A stretch of 64,000 bases of DNA from JAJDXO01 sp965207535 (GTDB lineage Bacteria > Pseudomonadota > Alphaproteobacteria > Rhodospirillales > UBA2165), in NCBI GenBank assembly GCA_965207535.1, contig CBDBMR010000015.1, positions 62,001-126,000 on the forward strand, read 5' to 3'. Positions 32,103 to 41,025 of the stretch are shown in pieces. Every line of letters starts with the position of its first letter. The stretch's first letter is position 1. The notes under the pieces were generated by a model. It searched no databases and had not been told where the DNA came from. It was given only the letters and a program-made list of their open reading frames with translations. The position numbers were made by a program, and so were the translations under genes.

Positions 32103-33131
32103 CTAGTCGGGTGGTTCGAGGCGCAATCTTCGCTGTACAGGGAAGAATCGCAAGTCCCAACGCTCGGCGACCAATCCCCAAATGCCCTGGGGCGCCTTCA
32201 ACATGATGACTACGGCGACGAGCCCGAGAAGAATCAGATACCACGTGCCGAACTGCGCCAACGGTTCGCGGAGCAGGAAGAAAATCAGCGTGCCGATGAT
32301 CGGGCCTTCGATGGTGCCGATGCCGCCGATAACGACGATGAAGATCACCGTCGTCGTCCAGTTGATGTCAAAGGCCGCCGCCGGGCTGATCCGCAGCTTG
32401 GTGAGGAAGATCAACGCGCCGATGGCCGTCGTCCCGAAGGCGACGAAGATGTAGATCATCAGCTTGGCGCGGAAATTGTCGACGCCCAGGCTCGACGACG
32501 CCTCCTCCGAATCTCGGATAGCCGTCAAGGCGAGGCCGTGGCGCGACCGCAACAGCCCGTAGACGATGGCGATGATGCAGATCACCACCGCCAGGGCGAC
32601 GAGGTAGATCACCGCATCCCGGCCCGAGCGCGACGAGGCGATATCACGCACCACGCTCACCGGCAGGCTGATGCCCGATCCGCCGCCCAGGGTCTGAATC
32701 TGCGCGAAGCCCAGGAGGAATACTTCGGCCACCACCCATGTGCCGATGGCGAAGTAATGACCCCGCAATCGAAATACCAGAAAGGCCACGGGCAGGGACA
32801 CCACGGCGCCGATGAGCCCGGCGAGAGGGATGCTCCAGACCGCCCCCACCGGCGTGAATATGGCCAAGGCGAACAGCATATAGCCGCCGAGACCGACGAA
32901 GGCCTGTTGCCCCACCGAGACCAGCCCGGCGTACCCGGCGAGCAGGTTCCACATCTGGGCGAGCGCCAGGATATAGAAGATCTCCACCAGCAGCCGCATG
33001 GTCGCCCGATCGGCCCACCACGGTGCCGCGGCAAGGAACAGGAGCAAGAGAATGCCGGCGACCGCGCCGCCCCGGCTGGCGCGGGTCGATCGGATCACCG
33101 AATAGCGGCCCTGGGTCGTCGCCTCAGTCAT
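32103..33131 (-). CDS. livM: Branched-chain amino acid-type ABC transporter permease LivM
   Basis: 342 aa inner-membrane permease with about nine hydrophobic segments. The LivM signature EIFYILALAQMWNLLAGYAG continues LVSVGQQAFVGLGGYMLFAL. The cytoplasmic coupling loop RSRHGLALTAIRDSEEASSS plus LGVDNFRAKLMIYIFVAFGT and the late GGIGTIEGPIIGTLIFFLLR are intact. Start 33131 (MTEATTQGRY) overlaps the livH stop by 8 bp; longer upstream frames lie inside livH and are rejected. It is the last gene of the livGFHM run. Confidence 0.94.
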   Translation of the reverse strand: MTEATTQGRYSVIRSTRASRGGAVAGILLLLFLAAAPWWADRATMRLLVEIFYILALAQMWNLLAGYAGLVSVGQQAFVGLGGYMLFALAIFTPVGAVWSIPLAGLIGAVVSLPVAFLVFRLRGHYFAIGTWVVAEVFLLGFAQIQTLGGGSGISLPVSVVRDIASSRSGRDAVIYLVALAVVICIIAIVYGLLRSRHGLALTAIRDSEEASSSLGVDNFRAKLMIYIFVAFGTTAIGALIFLTKLRISPAAAFDINWTTTVIFIVVIGGIGTIEGPIIGTLIFFLLREPLAQFGTWYLILLGLVAVVIMLKAPQGIWGLVAERWDLRFFPVQRRLRLEPPD

Positions 33132-33996
33132 CGCGGGTCCTCGGGAACAGGCCGTTGGGCCGGATGGCGAGTACGACCAGGAAAGCGATATGGCCGGCGA
33201 GAATCTGAAATCCGGGATCGATCTTCGCGCCGATGCTCTGGGCGACGCCCAGGATAATCCCGCCGGCGAGGGTTCCCCAGAGGGAGCCAAGGCCGCCCAT
33301 GATCACGGCTTCGAAGGCAAACAGCAGGCGCGACGGTCCGACCGACGGATCGAAATTGGTGCGGACACCGAGAAACACGCCGGCGATGGCCACCAGCACC
33401 AGGGCCAGCGCCATGGCCAGGCCATAGACGTGGCGGTGGTCGATCCCCATCAATTGCGCCGTCACCGGATCGTCCGAGGTGGCGCGGAACGCACGGCCCA
33501 AGCTGGTCCGGTTAAACACCACCTGAATAGCGAAGATTAGCAGGACCGCGGTCACGAAGATGATCAGAGGGAACACACCGACGGCAAGGTTCTCGGAGAG
33601 ATTGATGCTGAGGGTCTCGAACACGCCGATCTTCAGGCGCTGGGAATCGGCGGAGAAAACTTCCAGCAGCAAATTCTGGATAACGATGGAAAGCCCGAAG
33701 GTGACCAGCAATGGGGGCAGCAGATCAGGACCCAATGTCGGGTTCAGCACACCCCGCTGCAGGGCGTAGCCGAACACCGCCATGATCGGGATAACCGCGA
33801 TCAGGCTGACAAACGGTCCGACGCCGGTGCCCTCCACCACGACCAAGGCGACGAAGGCCGCCAGGACGATGAAATCGCCATGGGTAATATTCACCAGCCG
33901 CATGACCCCGAAGATGATCGCAAGGCCGGTGGCGAACAGGGCATAGAGACCGCCCGTCAGCACGCCCTGGAGGATGGAGTTCACCCACTCGATCAT
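33124..33996 (-). CDS. livH: Branched-chain amino acid-type ABC transporter permease LivH
   Basis: 290 aa, second membrane subunit of the Liv-type importer. MIEWVNSILQGVLTGGLYAL and FGVMRLVNITHGDFIVLAAF are LivH hallmarks; NRTSLGRAFRATSDDPVTAQ is the EAA-like coupling loop and GGLGSLWGTLAGGIILGVAQ the C-terminal signature. The ATG at 33996 overlaps the livF stop as ATGA, showing translational coupling. The upstream extension of the open frame lies inside livF and is not used. Confidence 0.95.
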   Translation of the reverse strand: MIEWVNSILQGVLTGGLYALFATGLAIIFGVMRLVNITHGDFIVLAAFVALVVVEGTGVGPFVSLIAVIPIMAVFGYALQRGVLNPTLGPDLLPPLLVTFGLSIVIQNLLLEVFSADSQRLKIGVFETLSINLSENLAVGVFPLIIFVTAVLLIFAIQVVFNRTSLGRAFRATSDDPVTAQLMGIDHRHVYGLAMALALVLVAIAGVFLGVRTNFDPSVGPSRLLFAFEAVIMGGLGSLWGTLAGGIILGVAQSIGAKIDPGFQILAGHIAFLVVLAIRPNGLFPRTRDD

Positions 33997-34697
33997 TGGG
34001 ATTTCCCCAGATAGGCGTTGGCGATGTCGTCGCGGCTCATCTGCGCCGGGTCGCCTTCCAGGGAAATCTGCCCCTCCTGAAAGCAATAGACCCGGTCGGC
34101 GACCTCGAGGGCTTGGTTGATATCCTGCTCGACAATCAACAGGGAAACGCCCTCGGCCTTGATGGCGGGGACGGATTCGTAAATGTCCTTGATGATGATG
34201 GGCGCCAGACCGAGAGACAGTTCGTCGCACAGCAGGAGCTTCGGGTTGGCCATCAACGCCCTGCCGATCGCGACCATCTGCTGTTCGCCGCCCGACAGCG
34301 CGGTGCCCGGATTGTCGCGCCGCTCCTTCAGGCGCGGAAACATCCCGTAGACCCGGTCCAGAGACCAGGTGCCGGAACGGCCGTCGTAGCCGCCGATCAC
34401 CAGGTTTTCCTCGACTGACAGGCTGGGAAACAGCTTTCGGCCCTCGGGCACCATGGCGATGCCGAGACCCGGAATATCCGATGCCTTGCGCCCGGCAATC
34501 GACCGGCCGTCATAGGTGAATTCGTCCGCGGCGTATTTGACCAGCCCGGTGACCGAGCGGAGGAAAGTGGATTTCCCGGCGCCATTGGCGCCGATCACAG
34601 CCACCGTTTCGCCCTCGTTGAGGGAAAAATCGATCCCGAACAGAGCCTGGAAATCGCCGTAAAAGGCGGTGAGATTTCGGACGGCTAGAAGGCTCAT
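33993..34697 (-). CDS. livF: ABC transporter ATP-binding protein LivF
   Basis: 234 aa. Walker A VIGANGAGKSTFLRSV, Q-loop region GLGIAMVPEGRKLFPSLSVE, signature ALSGGEQQMVAIGRAL, Walker B LLLCDELSLGLAPII and the switch His replaced by Gln in SLLIVEQDIN, as is normal in LivF (EQN/EQD). It forms the heterodimeric ATPase with LivG, encoded upstream with a 4-bp ATGA overlap. Family assignment is secure; the substrate range of Liv systems is broad. Confidence 0.95.
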   Translation of the reverse strand: MSLLAVRNLTAFYGDFQALFGIDFSLNEGETVAVIGANGAGKSTFLRSVTGLVKYAADEFTYDGRSIAGRKASDIPGLGIAMVPEGRKLFPSLSVEENLVIGGYDGRSGTWSLDRVYGMFPRLKERRDNPGTALSGGEQQMVAIGRALMANPKLLLCDELSLGLAPIIIKDIYESVPAIKAEGVSLLIVEQDINQALEVADRVYCFQEGQISLEGDPAQMSRDDIANAYLGKSQ

Positions 34698-35416
34698 TCG
34701 ACGGAGATCCCCATATAGACCTTCTGGACCTCGGGCGAATTGATCACCGCGTCCGGGTCGCCGTCATCGAGCTTCTCGCCGAAATTAATGACGATCAGCC
34801 GATCGACCACGGAAAGCAGCGCATGAACGATATGCTCGATCCAGATGATCGACATGTTTTCCGCGCGTATGTCGTTAATTGTCGCCACCAGATCGATCAC
34901 CTCGGGCTCGGTCAAGCCGCCGGCGATTTCGTCCAGCAAAAGCACCCGCGGCTTGGTGGCGAGCGCGCGTGCGAGTTCAAGCCGCTTGCGCTCCAGAAGC
35001 GTCAGGGAACCGGCAAGCGCATTGGCCTTGGGCGCAAGCCCGGTGCGCTCGAGGATCGCCGCGCAATGGTCGGTGCTTTCGGCTTCGCTGTCGCCGCCGC
35101 CAAAGGCCGCGCCGACAAGCAGGTTTTCGAATACCGTCATGCCGCCGAAGGGATGGGGGATTTGATAGGACCGGCTGATACCCGCCCGGCATCGGTCGAA
35201 GGCCGAGGCCCTGGTAATGTCCCGCTCGTCATACGTAATATTGCCATGATCGCTGCCCAGCGTGCCCGTAATCAAATTGAACAGCGTCGACTTGCCGGCC
35301 CCGTTCGGACCGATGATTCCCAACGCCTCCCCTTCGTCCAAATGAAGGAAAAAGGAATTGATCACCTGCAGTGACCCGAAGCTCTTGCCAAGATTCTCGA
35401 CGGTGAGAAGCGGCAC
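34694..35416 (-). CDS. livG: ABC transporter ATP-binding protein LivG
   Basis: 240 aa. Walker A IIGPNGAGKSTLFNLITG, Q-loop ISRSYQIPHPFGGMTVFENL, Walker B VLLLDEIAGGLTEPEV and switch IIWIEHIVHALL with His. The usual signature LSYG(D/E)QR is degenerate here (LTLLERKRLELARAL): the LSGGQ serine-glycine core is replaced by LTLLE, which is common in LivG-like subunits. First gene of a four-gene run. No LivK binding-protein gene adjoins it; upstream is a 334-bp gap and then a divergent YciI gene. Confidence 0.92.
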   Translation of the reverse strand: MPLLTVENLGKSFGSLQVINSFFLHLDEGEALGIIGPNGAGKSTLFNLITGTLGSDHGNITYDERDITRASAFDRCRAGISRSYQIPHPFGGMTVFENLLVGAAFGGGDSEAESTDHCAAILERTGLAPKANALAGSLTLLERKRLELARALATKPRVLLLDEIAGGLTEPEVIDLVATINDIRAENMSIIWIEHIVHALLSVVDRLIVINFGEKLDDGDPDAVINSPEVQKVYMGISVE

Positions 35417-35750
35417 CCTGGTCTCCCTGTTTCGGCCCGCCTTCCCGGAATTATATCCAATGTTATGGGCGGGTCACTCCGTAGTGCGGGGATGGGACTC
35501 GTAAGTCAAGGGCCGCCCATACCCAGGATCAAATTGACATACAGGTTTGATCAGGCGGGCTGTGAGGCTTTTCGGCGCATGATCAGCTCGCGAAGGACCA
35601 GCAGGGCGCCAGCATTCATAGCCTGGACGTAGTCGTGTGATCCGTTTCCGACATATGGGGTTCATCCGCCGATGAGGAATTGGATTGTTCATTACCGGCC
35701 TGCCCGCCATGATGACCGCCACGAATTTCATACTCATCAAGGAGGAACGA
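35417..35750. other. Intergenic region between livG and the YciI gene
   Basis: 334 bp between divergent genes. It holds the candidate livG -10 box and, at its right end, the AAGGAGGA ribosome site of the YciI gene. I find no supported gene, tRNA or repeat in the remainder. Confidence 0.4.
35450..35455 (-). promoter_or_regulatory. Candidate -10 box of the livGFHM operon
   Basis: On the minus strand the sequence ggaTATAATtcc holds a perfect -10 hexamer 34 bp upstream of livG ATG (35416), leaving a leader of about 27 nt. A matching -35 is poor (GTGACC about 18 bp upstream). Confidence 0.45.
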
Positions 35751-36152
35751 ATGGGAGACGCACCTGACCTGAGCTGGCAGGGGCTCGTCGGCATGTGCCG
35801 GGACAAGGGATTGTTGGCCAAGGAGCTCTATGTCGTGTTCACCAAGCCGGCCGGCGGCCTGGAGTCCATCTTCGAAAACCTGGAGGAGCACCTCGCGTTT
35901 CAGGGCGAGTTGGAAGCCAAGGGCATCATGTTCGGCGCGGGTCCGTTTCCCAACGATGCGGGCGACGAATGGGGCGGCGAAGGTATGGTGATCATCCGCG
36001 CCGACAGCCTGGAAGAGGCCAGGAAGATCGCGGATTCGGATCCCATGCACGCGAGCGGCGCGCGGGACTACACGATCCGGCCGTGGCTGCTGAACGAAGG
36101 CCGGGTCATGGTCGACCTCACTTATTCCAGCGGCCGCTACAAGATGGACTGA
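35751..36152 (+). CDS. YciI family protein
   Basis: 133 aa. ATG 35751 is preceded by AAGGAGGAACG, a near-ideal ribosome site, which overrides longer frames. The C-terminal two-thirds has the YciI/EthD-like ferredoxin fold: YVVFTKPAGG, LEEHLAFQGELEAKGIMFGA, EGMVIIRADSLEEARKIADS (the conserved D-P of the family follows in DPMHASGARDY) and IRPWLLNEG. YciI proteins often act on chlorinated or aromatic catabolites, but this one has no assigned reaction. A strong terminator hairpin follows. Confidence 0.88.
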   Translation: MGDAPDLSWQGLVGMCRDKGLLAKELYVVFTKPAGGLESIFENLEEHLAFQGELEAKGIMFGAGPFPNDAGDEWGGEGMVIIRADSLEEARKIADSDPMHASGARDYTIRPWLLNEGRVMVDLTYSSGRYKMD

Positions 36153-36174
36153 GCGAACAATCAGCTAAACGTGA

Positions 36175-36202
36175 AAACGCCCGGGAGAAGACCCGGGCGT
36201 TT
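36175..36202. terminator. Bidirectional intrinsic terminator
   Basis: AAACGCCCGGG (36175-36185) pairs perfectly with CCCGGGCGTTT (36192-36202) around a 6-nt loop, 22 bp after the YciI stop and 22 bp before the stop of the converging binding-protein gene. A/T flanks at both stem ends allow function in both directions. Confidence 0.85.
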
Positions 36203-36224
36203 CCGAAATTAGCGCAATTGACGG

Positions 36225-37823
36225 CTATTTCATGCGCCACAGGCGGTGATAGCCGAGGTTGGCGTCGTTCGGCATGCGAACCCCGCCCACATGCTTCTGA
36301 GCCATCATGGCTGCAGGCGCATATTGGAACGGCATGTAGGCCACCACTTCCGTCTTCGCCTTCTCGAAAGCACAGTGCGCGGCCTTCACCTCCGCGTCGC
36401 CCCGCGCCGCCTTTACCTTGGCGATGGCCGCATCCAGCTTCGGTGAATTGATCCGCCAGATATTGTTCTTGTGCTTGGAATGCAGATCCATGTTGAATAC
36501 CGTCGGATGGATCAGCGGCCCGCGCGGGTTCATCCACGCCGGAGTCTCACCCTTGACGATCTTGAATACCACGCCGGTGGGCCCGCGACCGCCGACCTTG
36601 ATCTCGCTTTCGACACCGACCTTCTTCCACATGGCCTGAATAATCTCGATGGTCTTGCGGAAGGACGGAATATTCAGTGTCCAAATCTCGATCTTCGGCA
36701 CCGGCTTGCCGAAGTCGGCCAGCAGCGCCTTGGCCTTCTCGACGTTGAACTCAGGGTACGCAATTCCGTCGCAGTGCCACGGTGAACCGGGCGGGAACGA
36801 CTGATCGGCGAAGATCGGGGAGTTCCGGCCGACGATCTTGATGATCGCCTTGCGGTTGATGGCGTGGGACAGCGCGCGGCGCACCCGGACATCTTCCAGC
36901 GGCGCATGGCTGGCTTGGAAGTTGATCGAGAAATGCAACTGGCCGCGCGTGCCGTTGGCGATATTGAACTTGTCGCCTTCCTTGCGGGCGCGCGCCAAGC
37001 CGGAGCCGTTCAACGACCACATCACGTCCAGATCGCCTGCCGCGAAGGCATTCCATGCCGCCGCGGTCTCGGGTCCGGTGGTGATGCGATAGAAAATCTC
37101 GTCCAGATGCTGTGACCCGGGATCCCAGTAGTTCGGATTCTTGACCAGAGTCACGCCCTTGCCCGGCACCCACTCCTTGACCATGTAGGGGCCGGCGCCG
37201 GCGGACATGCGGTTGTAGTTCGGGTCGTCCTGGAACTTCTTGGCGAAGCTCGGCGCGTTGGTGAACCAAACGTAGACACCACCGTCCGCCATCACGTCGC
37301 GGAAGGCCAGATTCGGTTCACCGAACTGGAATTCGACGGTGTGCTTGTCAATCGCCTCGACCTTTTGAAGGTTGGAGCCCAATTGCGCCCGGAAACGGCC
37401 GGCCAAGCTGCTGCCCAGCAGGCGGTTCCAGTGATGGACATAGGCCTCGGAAGTCAGCTCTTCCGCAGGATTAGCCGCGTGCGGAGCAAACTTCACACCC
37501 TTGCGCAACTCGACCCGCCAACGCTTGAAATCGTCGGCGGCCGTTGCCTTGACGGCCAGCTTGGGCACGATCTTGCCGTCGGCATCCTTCTCGAACAGCT
37601 TGTCGTGAACGGCATTGAGGACTTGAAACCGGCCCATGCCGCCCTGCGGCACCTTGATGTGGTCGAACCCACCGATGTCACGGTTGATATGAACCGTAAG
37701 TTTGCCGCCTTTGACCGGCTGCTCCTGACCGACGGCGCCGGTCGCGGCAACGGCCAAGGCAATAGCCGTCGCCGAGCCGGCAAGCAGCGCCTTGAAACCC
37801 ATGGATCGTGTAATTGTCGGCAT
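36225..37823 (-). CDS. ABC transporter substrate-binding protein, oligopeptide type (SBP_bac_5), paralogue A
   Basis: 532-aa periplasmic receptor of the dipeptide/oligopeptide (DppA/OppA) class. Signal peptide MGFKALLAGSATAIALAVAA with cleavage after GAVGQ near residue 33. Domain features: QPVKGGKLTVHINRDIGGFD, VELRKGVKFAPHAAN, GAGPYMVKEWVPGKGVTLVK, NPNYWDPGSQHLDEI, VRRALSHAINRKAIIKIVGR and FPPGSPWHCDGIAYPEF. No permease or ATPase genes accompany it. It is strikingly similar along its entire length to the product of 38036-39616, so the pair arose by recent tandem duplication. Such receptors bind peptides, nickel, opines or glycosides; the ligand here is unknown. Confidence 0.94.
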   Translation of the reverse strand: MPTITRSMGFKALLAGSATAIALAVAATGAVGQEQPVKGGKLTVHINRDIGGFDHIKVPQGGMGRFQVLNAVHDKLFEKDADGKIVPKLAVKATAADDFKRWRVELRKGVKFAPHAANPAEELTSEAYVHHWNRLLGSSLAGRFRAQLGSNLQKVEAIDKHTVEFQFGEPNLAFRDVMADGGVYVWFTNAPSFAKKFQDDPNYNRMSAGAGPYMVKEWVPGKGVTLVKNPNYWDPGSQHLDEIFYRITTGPETAAAWNAFAAGDLDVMWSLNGSGLARARKEGDKFNIANGTRGQLHFSINFQASHAPLEDVRVRRALSHAINRKAIIKIVGRNSPIFADQSFPPGSPWHCDGIAYPEFNVEKAKALLADFGKPVPKIEIWTLNIPSFRKTIEIIQAMWKKVGVESEIKVGGRGPTGVVFKIVKGETPAWMNPRGPLIHPTVFNMDLHSKHKNNIWRINSPKLDAAIAKVKAARGDAEVKAAHCAFEKAKTEVVAYMPFQYAPAAMMAQKHVGGVRMPNDANLGYHRLWRMK

Positions 37824-37978
37824 AAGTAACTCCCATAAATGAATGACGCTTGTTTGTTGTTCTGCGTCAATTGCTTCCCAGTGTTTTGATGTCAGGCGAC
37901 ACGCTGAGATGAGGAAAACCTACGAAGCACTCTTGTACAAGTCAAGAAATCCGGAGCATGATCCGGTTGGAAATCAGT

Positions 37979-38015
37979 AAAAAACGGGGCCCGCACCGAA
38001 TGGCACGGGCCCCGT
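37979..38015 (-). terminator. Intrinsic terminator after SBP paralogue B
   Basis: Read on the minus strand, ACGGGGCCCG pairs with CGGGCCCCGT around a 12-nt loop and is followed by six T residues (plus-strand a-run 37979-37984), a textbook rho-independent terminator. It separates paralogue B from paralogue A, so the two are independent transcription units. Confidence 0.88.
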
Positions 38016-38035
38016 CATCTCACAACACGGTTCGG

Positions 38036-39616
38036 CTATTTTTTGCGCCAGAAACGATGATATCCGAGCAACGGATCGTGAGGCGGCACCACACCACCCA
38101 CGTGCTTCTGCGCCATGATGGCGTTCGGCGCGTACTGGATGGGCATGTAGGGCACCACTTCCGTCTTGGCCTGCTCGAACGCGCAGTGGGCGGCCTTGAT
38201 CTCAGCGTCGGTGCGCGCGGCCCGGACCTTGGCAATCGCCGCATCGAGCTTCGGCGACTTGATGCGCCAAATATTGTTTTTGCTCTGCGAGTGCAGATCC
38301 ATATTGAACACCGTCGGATGAACCAGAGAACCGCGCGGATTGGCCCAGGTCGGGGTCTCGCCCTTCACGATCTTGAACACCACGCCGGTTGGGCCGCGGC
38401 CGCCGACCTTGAGCTCGGATTCGACGCCCACCTTCTTCCACATGGCCTGAATTATCTCGGCGGTCTTGCGCATCGCCGGAATGTTCAGCGTCCAAATGGG
38501 CAGTACGGGTACGGGCTGGCCGAACTCGGCAAGCAGCTTCTTCGCTTTCTCCGGGTTGAACTCCGGATAGGCGATATTGTCGCAGAACCATTTGCTGCCC
38601 GGCGGGAAGGATTGATCGGCGAAGGTCGGGGCATTGCGGCCGACGATCTTGATAATCGCCTTGCGGTCGATTGCGTGGGCCAACGCCAGACGAACCCGGT
38701 TGTCCTCGAGCGGCTTATGGATGGCCTGGAAATTGATCGACATGTGCAGCTGACCGCGATGTCCATTGGCGATGTTGTACTTGTCGCCTTCCTTGCGGGC
38801 ACGGGCCAAGCCGGACCCGTTCAGCGACCACATGACATCGAGATCACCCGCCGCAAATGCGTTCCAAGCCGCCGCCGTTTCCGGCCCGGTGGTTATGCGG
38901 TAGAAAAGTTCGTCAAGATGCTGTTCCTTGGGATTCCAGTAGTTGGGGTTCTTGACCAAAGTCACGCCCTTGCCGGGAACCCACTCCTTGACCATGTAGG
39001 CGCCGGCACCCGCCGACATCCGGTTGTAGTTCGGATCCTTTTCGTTCTTCTTGGCGAAACCCGGCGCGTTCAGGTACCAAATATAATTGCCGCCGGTGGC
39101 CATGGCCTCGATGAAGGCCAGATTTGGTTCGGCAAACTGGAATTCCACCGTGTGCTTGTCGGGCCCGATCACCTTCTGAAGGTTGGAGCCGAGCTGGGCC
39201 TTGAACCGGCCCGCGAGACCGCTCCCCAGCAGCCGTGCGAAGTGATGGGTATAGGCTTCGGAGGTCAACTCCTCACCGTTCGAGAACTTCACACCCTTCC
39301 GGAGTTCGACCCGCCAGGTTTTGAAGTTATCGCTGGGGCTTGCCTTGACGGCGAGGCGCGGCACCGGATTTCCCCCTGCATCGAGCTCGAACAAGCGCTC
39401 ATGCACCGCCCAAAGCACTTGATAACGGCCCATACCGCCCTGCGGCACCTTGATGTGATCAAACCCGCCGATATCGCGGTTGATGTGAACGGTGAGTTTG
39501 CCGCCCTTGACCGGCTGGTCCTGGGCCGCAACGTCACCGGCGGCAAAGGCAACCGCCGCCGCAACACCGGCAAGCAGTGACAGCTTAAATTTGTGACGTG
39601 AAATAGCTAAATTCAT
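38036..39616 (-). CDS. ABC transporter substrate-binding protein, oligopeptide type, paralogue B
   Basis: 526 aa; start 39616 (MNLAISRHKFKLSLLAG) follows GGGAGAGA. Signal peptide KLSLLAGVAAAVAFAAGDVA, then mature QDQPVKGGKLTVHINRDIGG, identical to paralogue A at this point. Long identical blocks with A include VKEWVPGKGVTLVKNPNYW, TGPETAAAWNAFAAGDLDVM and the middle of the C-terminal lobe. Differences cluster in the SNGEELTSEA region and in surface loops, where A carries a short insertion (APHAANPA). Own terminator; no transporter core genes alongside. Confidence 0.94.
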   Translation of the reverse strand: MNLAISRHKFKLSLLAGVAAAVAFAAGDVAAQDQPVKGGKLTVHINRDIGGFDHIKVPQGGMGRYQVLWAVHERLFELDAGGNPVPRLAVKASPSDNFKTWRVELRKGVKFSNGEELTSEAYTHHFARLLGSGLAGRFKAQLGSNLQKVIGPDKHTVEFQFAEPNLAFIEAMATGGNYIWYLNAPGFAKKNEKDPNYNRMSAGAGAYMVKEWVPGKGVTLVKNPNYWNPKEQHLDELFYRITTGPETAAAWNAFAAGDLDVMWSLNGSGLARARKEGDKYNIANGHRGQLHMSINFQAIHKPLEDNRVRLALAHAIDRKAIIKIVGRNAPTFADQSFPPGSKWFCDNIAYPEFNPEKAKKLLAEFGQPVPVLPIWTLNIPAMRKTAEIIQAMWKKVGVESELKVGGRGPTGVVFKIVKGETPTWANPRGSLVHPTVFNMDLHSQSKNNIWRIKSPKLDAAIAKVRAARTDAEIKAAHCAFEQAKTEVVPYMPIQYAPNAIMAQKHVGGVVPPHDPLLGYHRFWRKK

Positions 39617-39767
39617 TGATTCTCTCCCAAACAAATTGTGGACGGCGATGACCAACGGCCATCGTCAGCTTCGCCTCAGATAAATTCGTGAGCGGTTTGC
39701 GGTTTCTTTTCCTCCCCGCCGACTTGAGGTTAAGAACGTCCCGCCAACCTGTCAAATCACGGGCGGT

Positions 39768-40751
39768 CTAAACCGTGTAGACGACGGAGCCTTTCGTCTT
39801 CCTTCCTTCAAGATCGATGTGCGCCTGGCGCGCCTCCCGAAGCGGGTAAGTCCCGCCGATCTCGATGTCGATGGTGCCGTCCCGAACCAGATCGAACATC
39901 TCATTGATGGTCGAAAGGAGCGTTTGGCGCGTGGTGTTGAAGTGGTTGCCGCTGATCCGTTGGAAATAGAGCGATCCCTTGTGCATGAGATCGAGCGGCT
40001 CGACCTTGGGAAAATTCCCGGACGCATTTCCATAGCCGATGAGGAAACCCAGCGGCGCGAGACATTCCAGGTCGCCCTCATAGGTGGCGGCGCCAACCCC
40101 GTCAAAAATAACCGGTACGCCGGCACCGTCGGTGATTTCGTTCACTCGCTCGGCGAAGTTCTCGGTGGTGTAGTCGATAACGTGATGACACCCGTGGGCG
40201 CGTGCCATCTCCGCCTTCTCTTCGCTCGACGCGGTGCCGATGACGGTTGCGCCCAATGCCGCGGCCCACTGGCAGGCGATCAGACCCACACCACCGGCAA
40301 CGGCGTGAATGAGGATGGTCTCGCCGGCCTTCACCTCGTAGCACGTCCGAATGAGATTGTGAGCGGTCAGGCCCTTGACGATCATCGCCGCGGCGATCCG
40401 GTCTTCGACGTCATCGGGAATAGGCAGCGCGAAGCGTTCCGGAAAATTCCGCACTTCGGCATATGAGCCCATGGGCCCGGTCCCGTAGGCCACCCGGTCC
40501 CCGGCCTTGAATTCACTCACCTCCGCGCCGACCGCCTCGACGACGCCTGCGCCGTCGGACCCGATCACCGCCGGAAATTCGTCACCGGGAACCCCGTAGG
40601 AGCCATTGCGATGGTAGACGTCGCGATAGTTGAGCCCCATGGCGTTGTGACGGATGCGCAGTTCGCCGGATCCCGGCTCACCGGGATCATGGTCCTCCCA
40701 TTTGAGAACCTCGGGCCCTCCGTATTCATGAATGACGATGGCTTTCGGCAT
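39768..40751 (-). CDS. NADPH:quinone oxidoreductase-like zinc-independent MDR protein
   Basis: 327 aa medium-chain dehydrogenase of the QOR/zeta-crystallin branch. MPKAIVIHEYGGPEVLKWED is the typical QOR opening; IRHNAMGLNYRDVYHRNGSY, PAVIGSDGAGVVEAVG and the cofactor loop ILIHAVAGGVGLIACQWAAA follow (AxxGxxG type). The catalytic-zinc cysteines and the structural zinc cluster are absent. GMLV-like helices and SSEEKAEMARAHGCHHVIDY complete the Rossmann half. Start 40751 follows GGGGGGAC. It is divergent from the VOC dioxygenase-like gene at 41026 and may reduce a quinone or enone in the same pathway. Confidence 0.93.
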   Translation of the reverse strand: MPKAIVIHEYGGPEVLKWEDHDPGEPGSGELRIRHNAMGLNYRDVYHRNGSYGVPGDEFPAVIGSDGAGVVEAVGAEVSEFKAGDRVAYGTGPMGSYAEVRNFPERFALPIPDDVEDRIAAAMIVKGLTAHNLIRTCYEVKAGETILIHAVAGGVGLIACQWAAALGATVIGTASSEEKAEMARAHGCHHVIDYTTENFAERVNEITDGAGVPVIFDGVGAATYEGDLECLAPLGFLIGYGNASGNFPKVEPLDLMHKGSLYFQRISGNHFNTTRQTLLSTINEMFDLVRDGTIDIEIGGTYPLREARQAHIDLEGRKTKGSVVYTV

Positions 40752-41025
40752 TACGTCCCCCCGCAAATAAACTTGAGCAAAATGAGCTGTCTGAAAATTG
40801 AACGCCCGAGACCGTAGTCAAATCGATCCTCAATTTCACGCCAAAACTCCGGTGCGGCGGAGCCCCAAGACCGCCCCAGGACCGCCCCAGGACCGCATGG
40901 TTGATAATCCTCTTCAAATCTCTCATCCTTTGCGCGTCCGATCCGGACTGAATTTTTTTTGCGGCTGTCGCGGGCGTCCTATTTCGGGCCCAAGGCAAGA
41001 GCGGCAAGCCCGGGGGAAGATGGAG

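Noticed and set aside
30762..33257. An 831-codon plus-strand open frame
   Set aside because: Antisense shadow of purC, hyi and livM, all of which have clear family motifs on the other strand.
37950..37975. gagcatgatccggttgga as another copy of the apt-downstream palindrome family
   Set aside because: Only a short partial resemblance (catgatc) and no matching arm; not enough to call.
37958..39580. A 540-codon plus-strand open frame
   Set aside because: Exact antisense of SBP paralogue B, whose signal peptide and domain pattern are unambiguous.
40868..40896. Short direct repeat of ccccaggaccgc upstream of VOC copy 1
   Set aside because: Only about two and a half 12-bp units in GC-rich DNA; probably replication slippage with no visible role.
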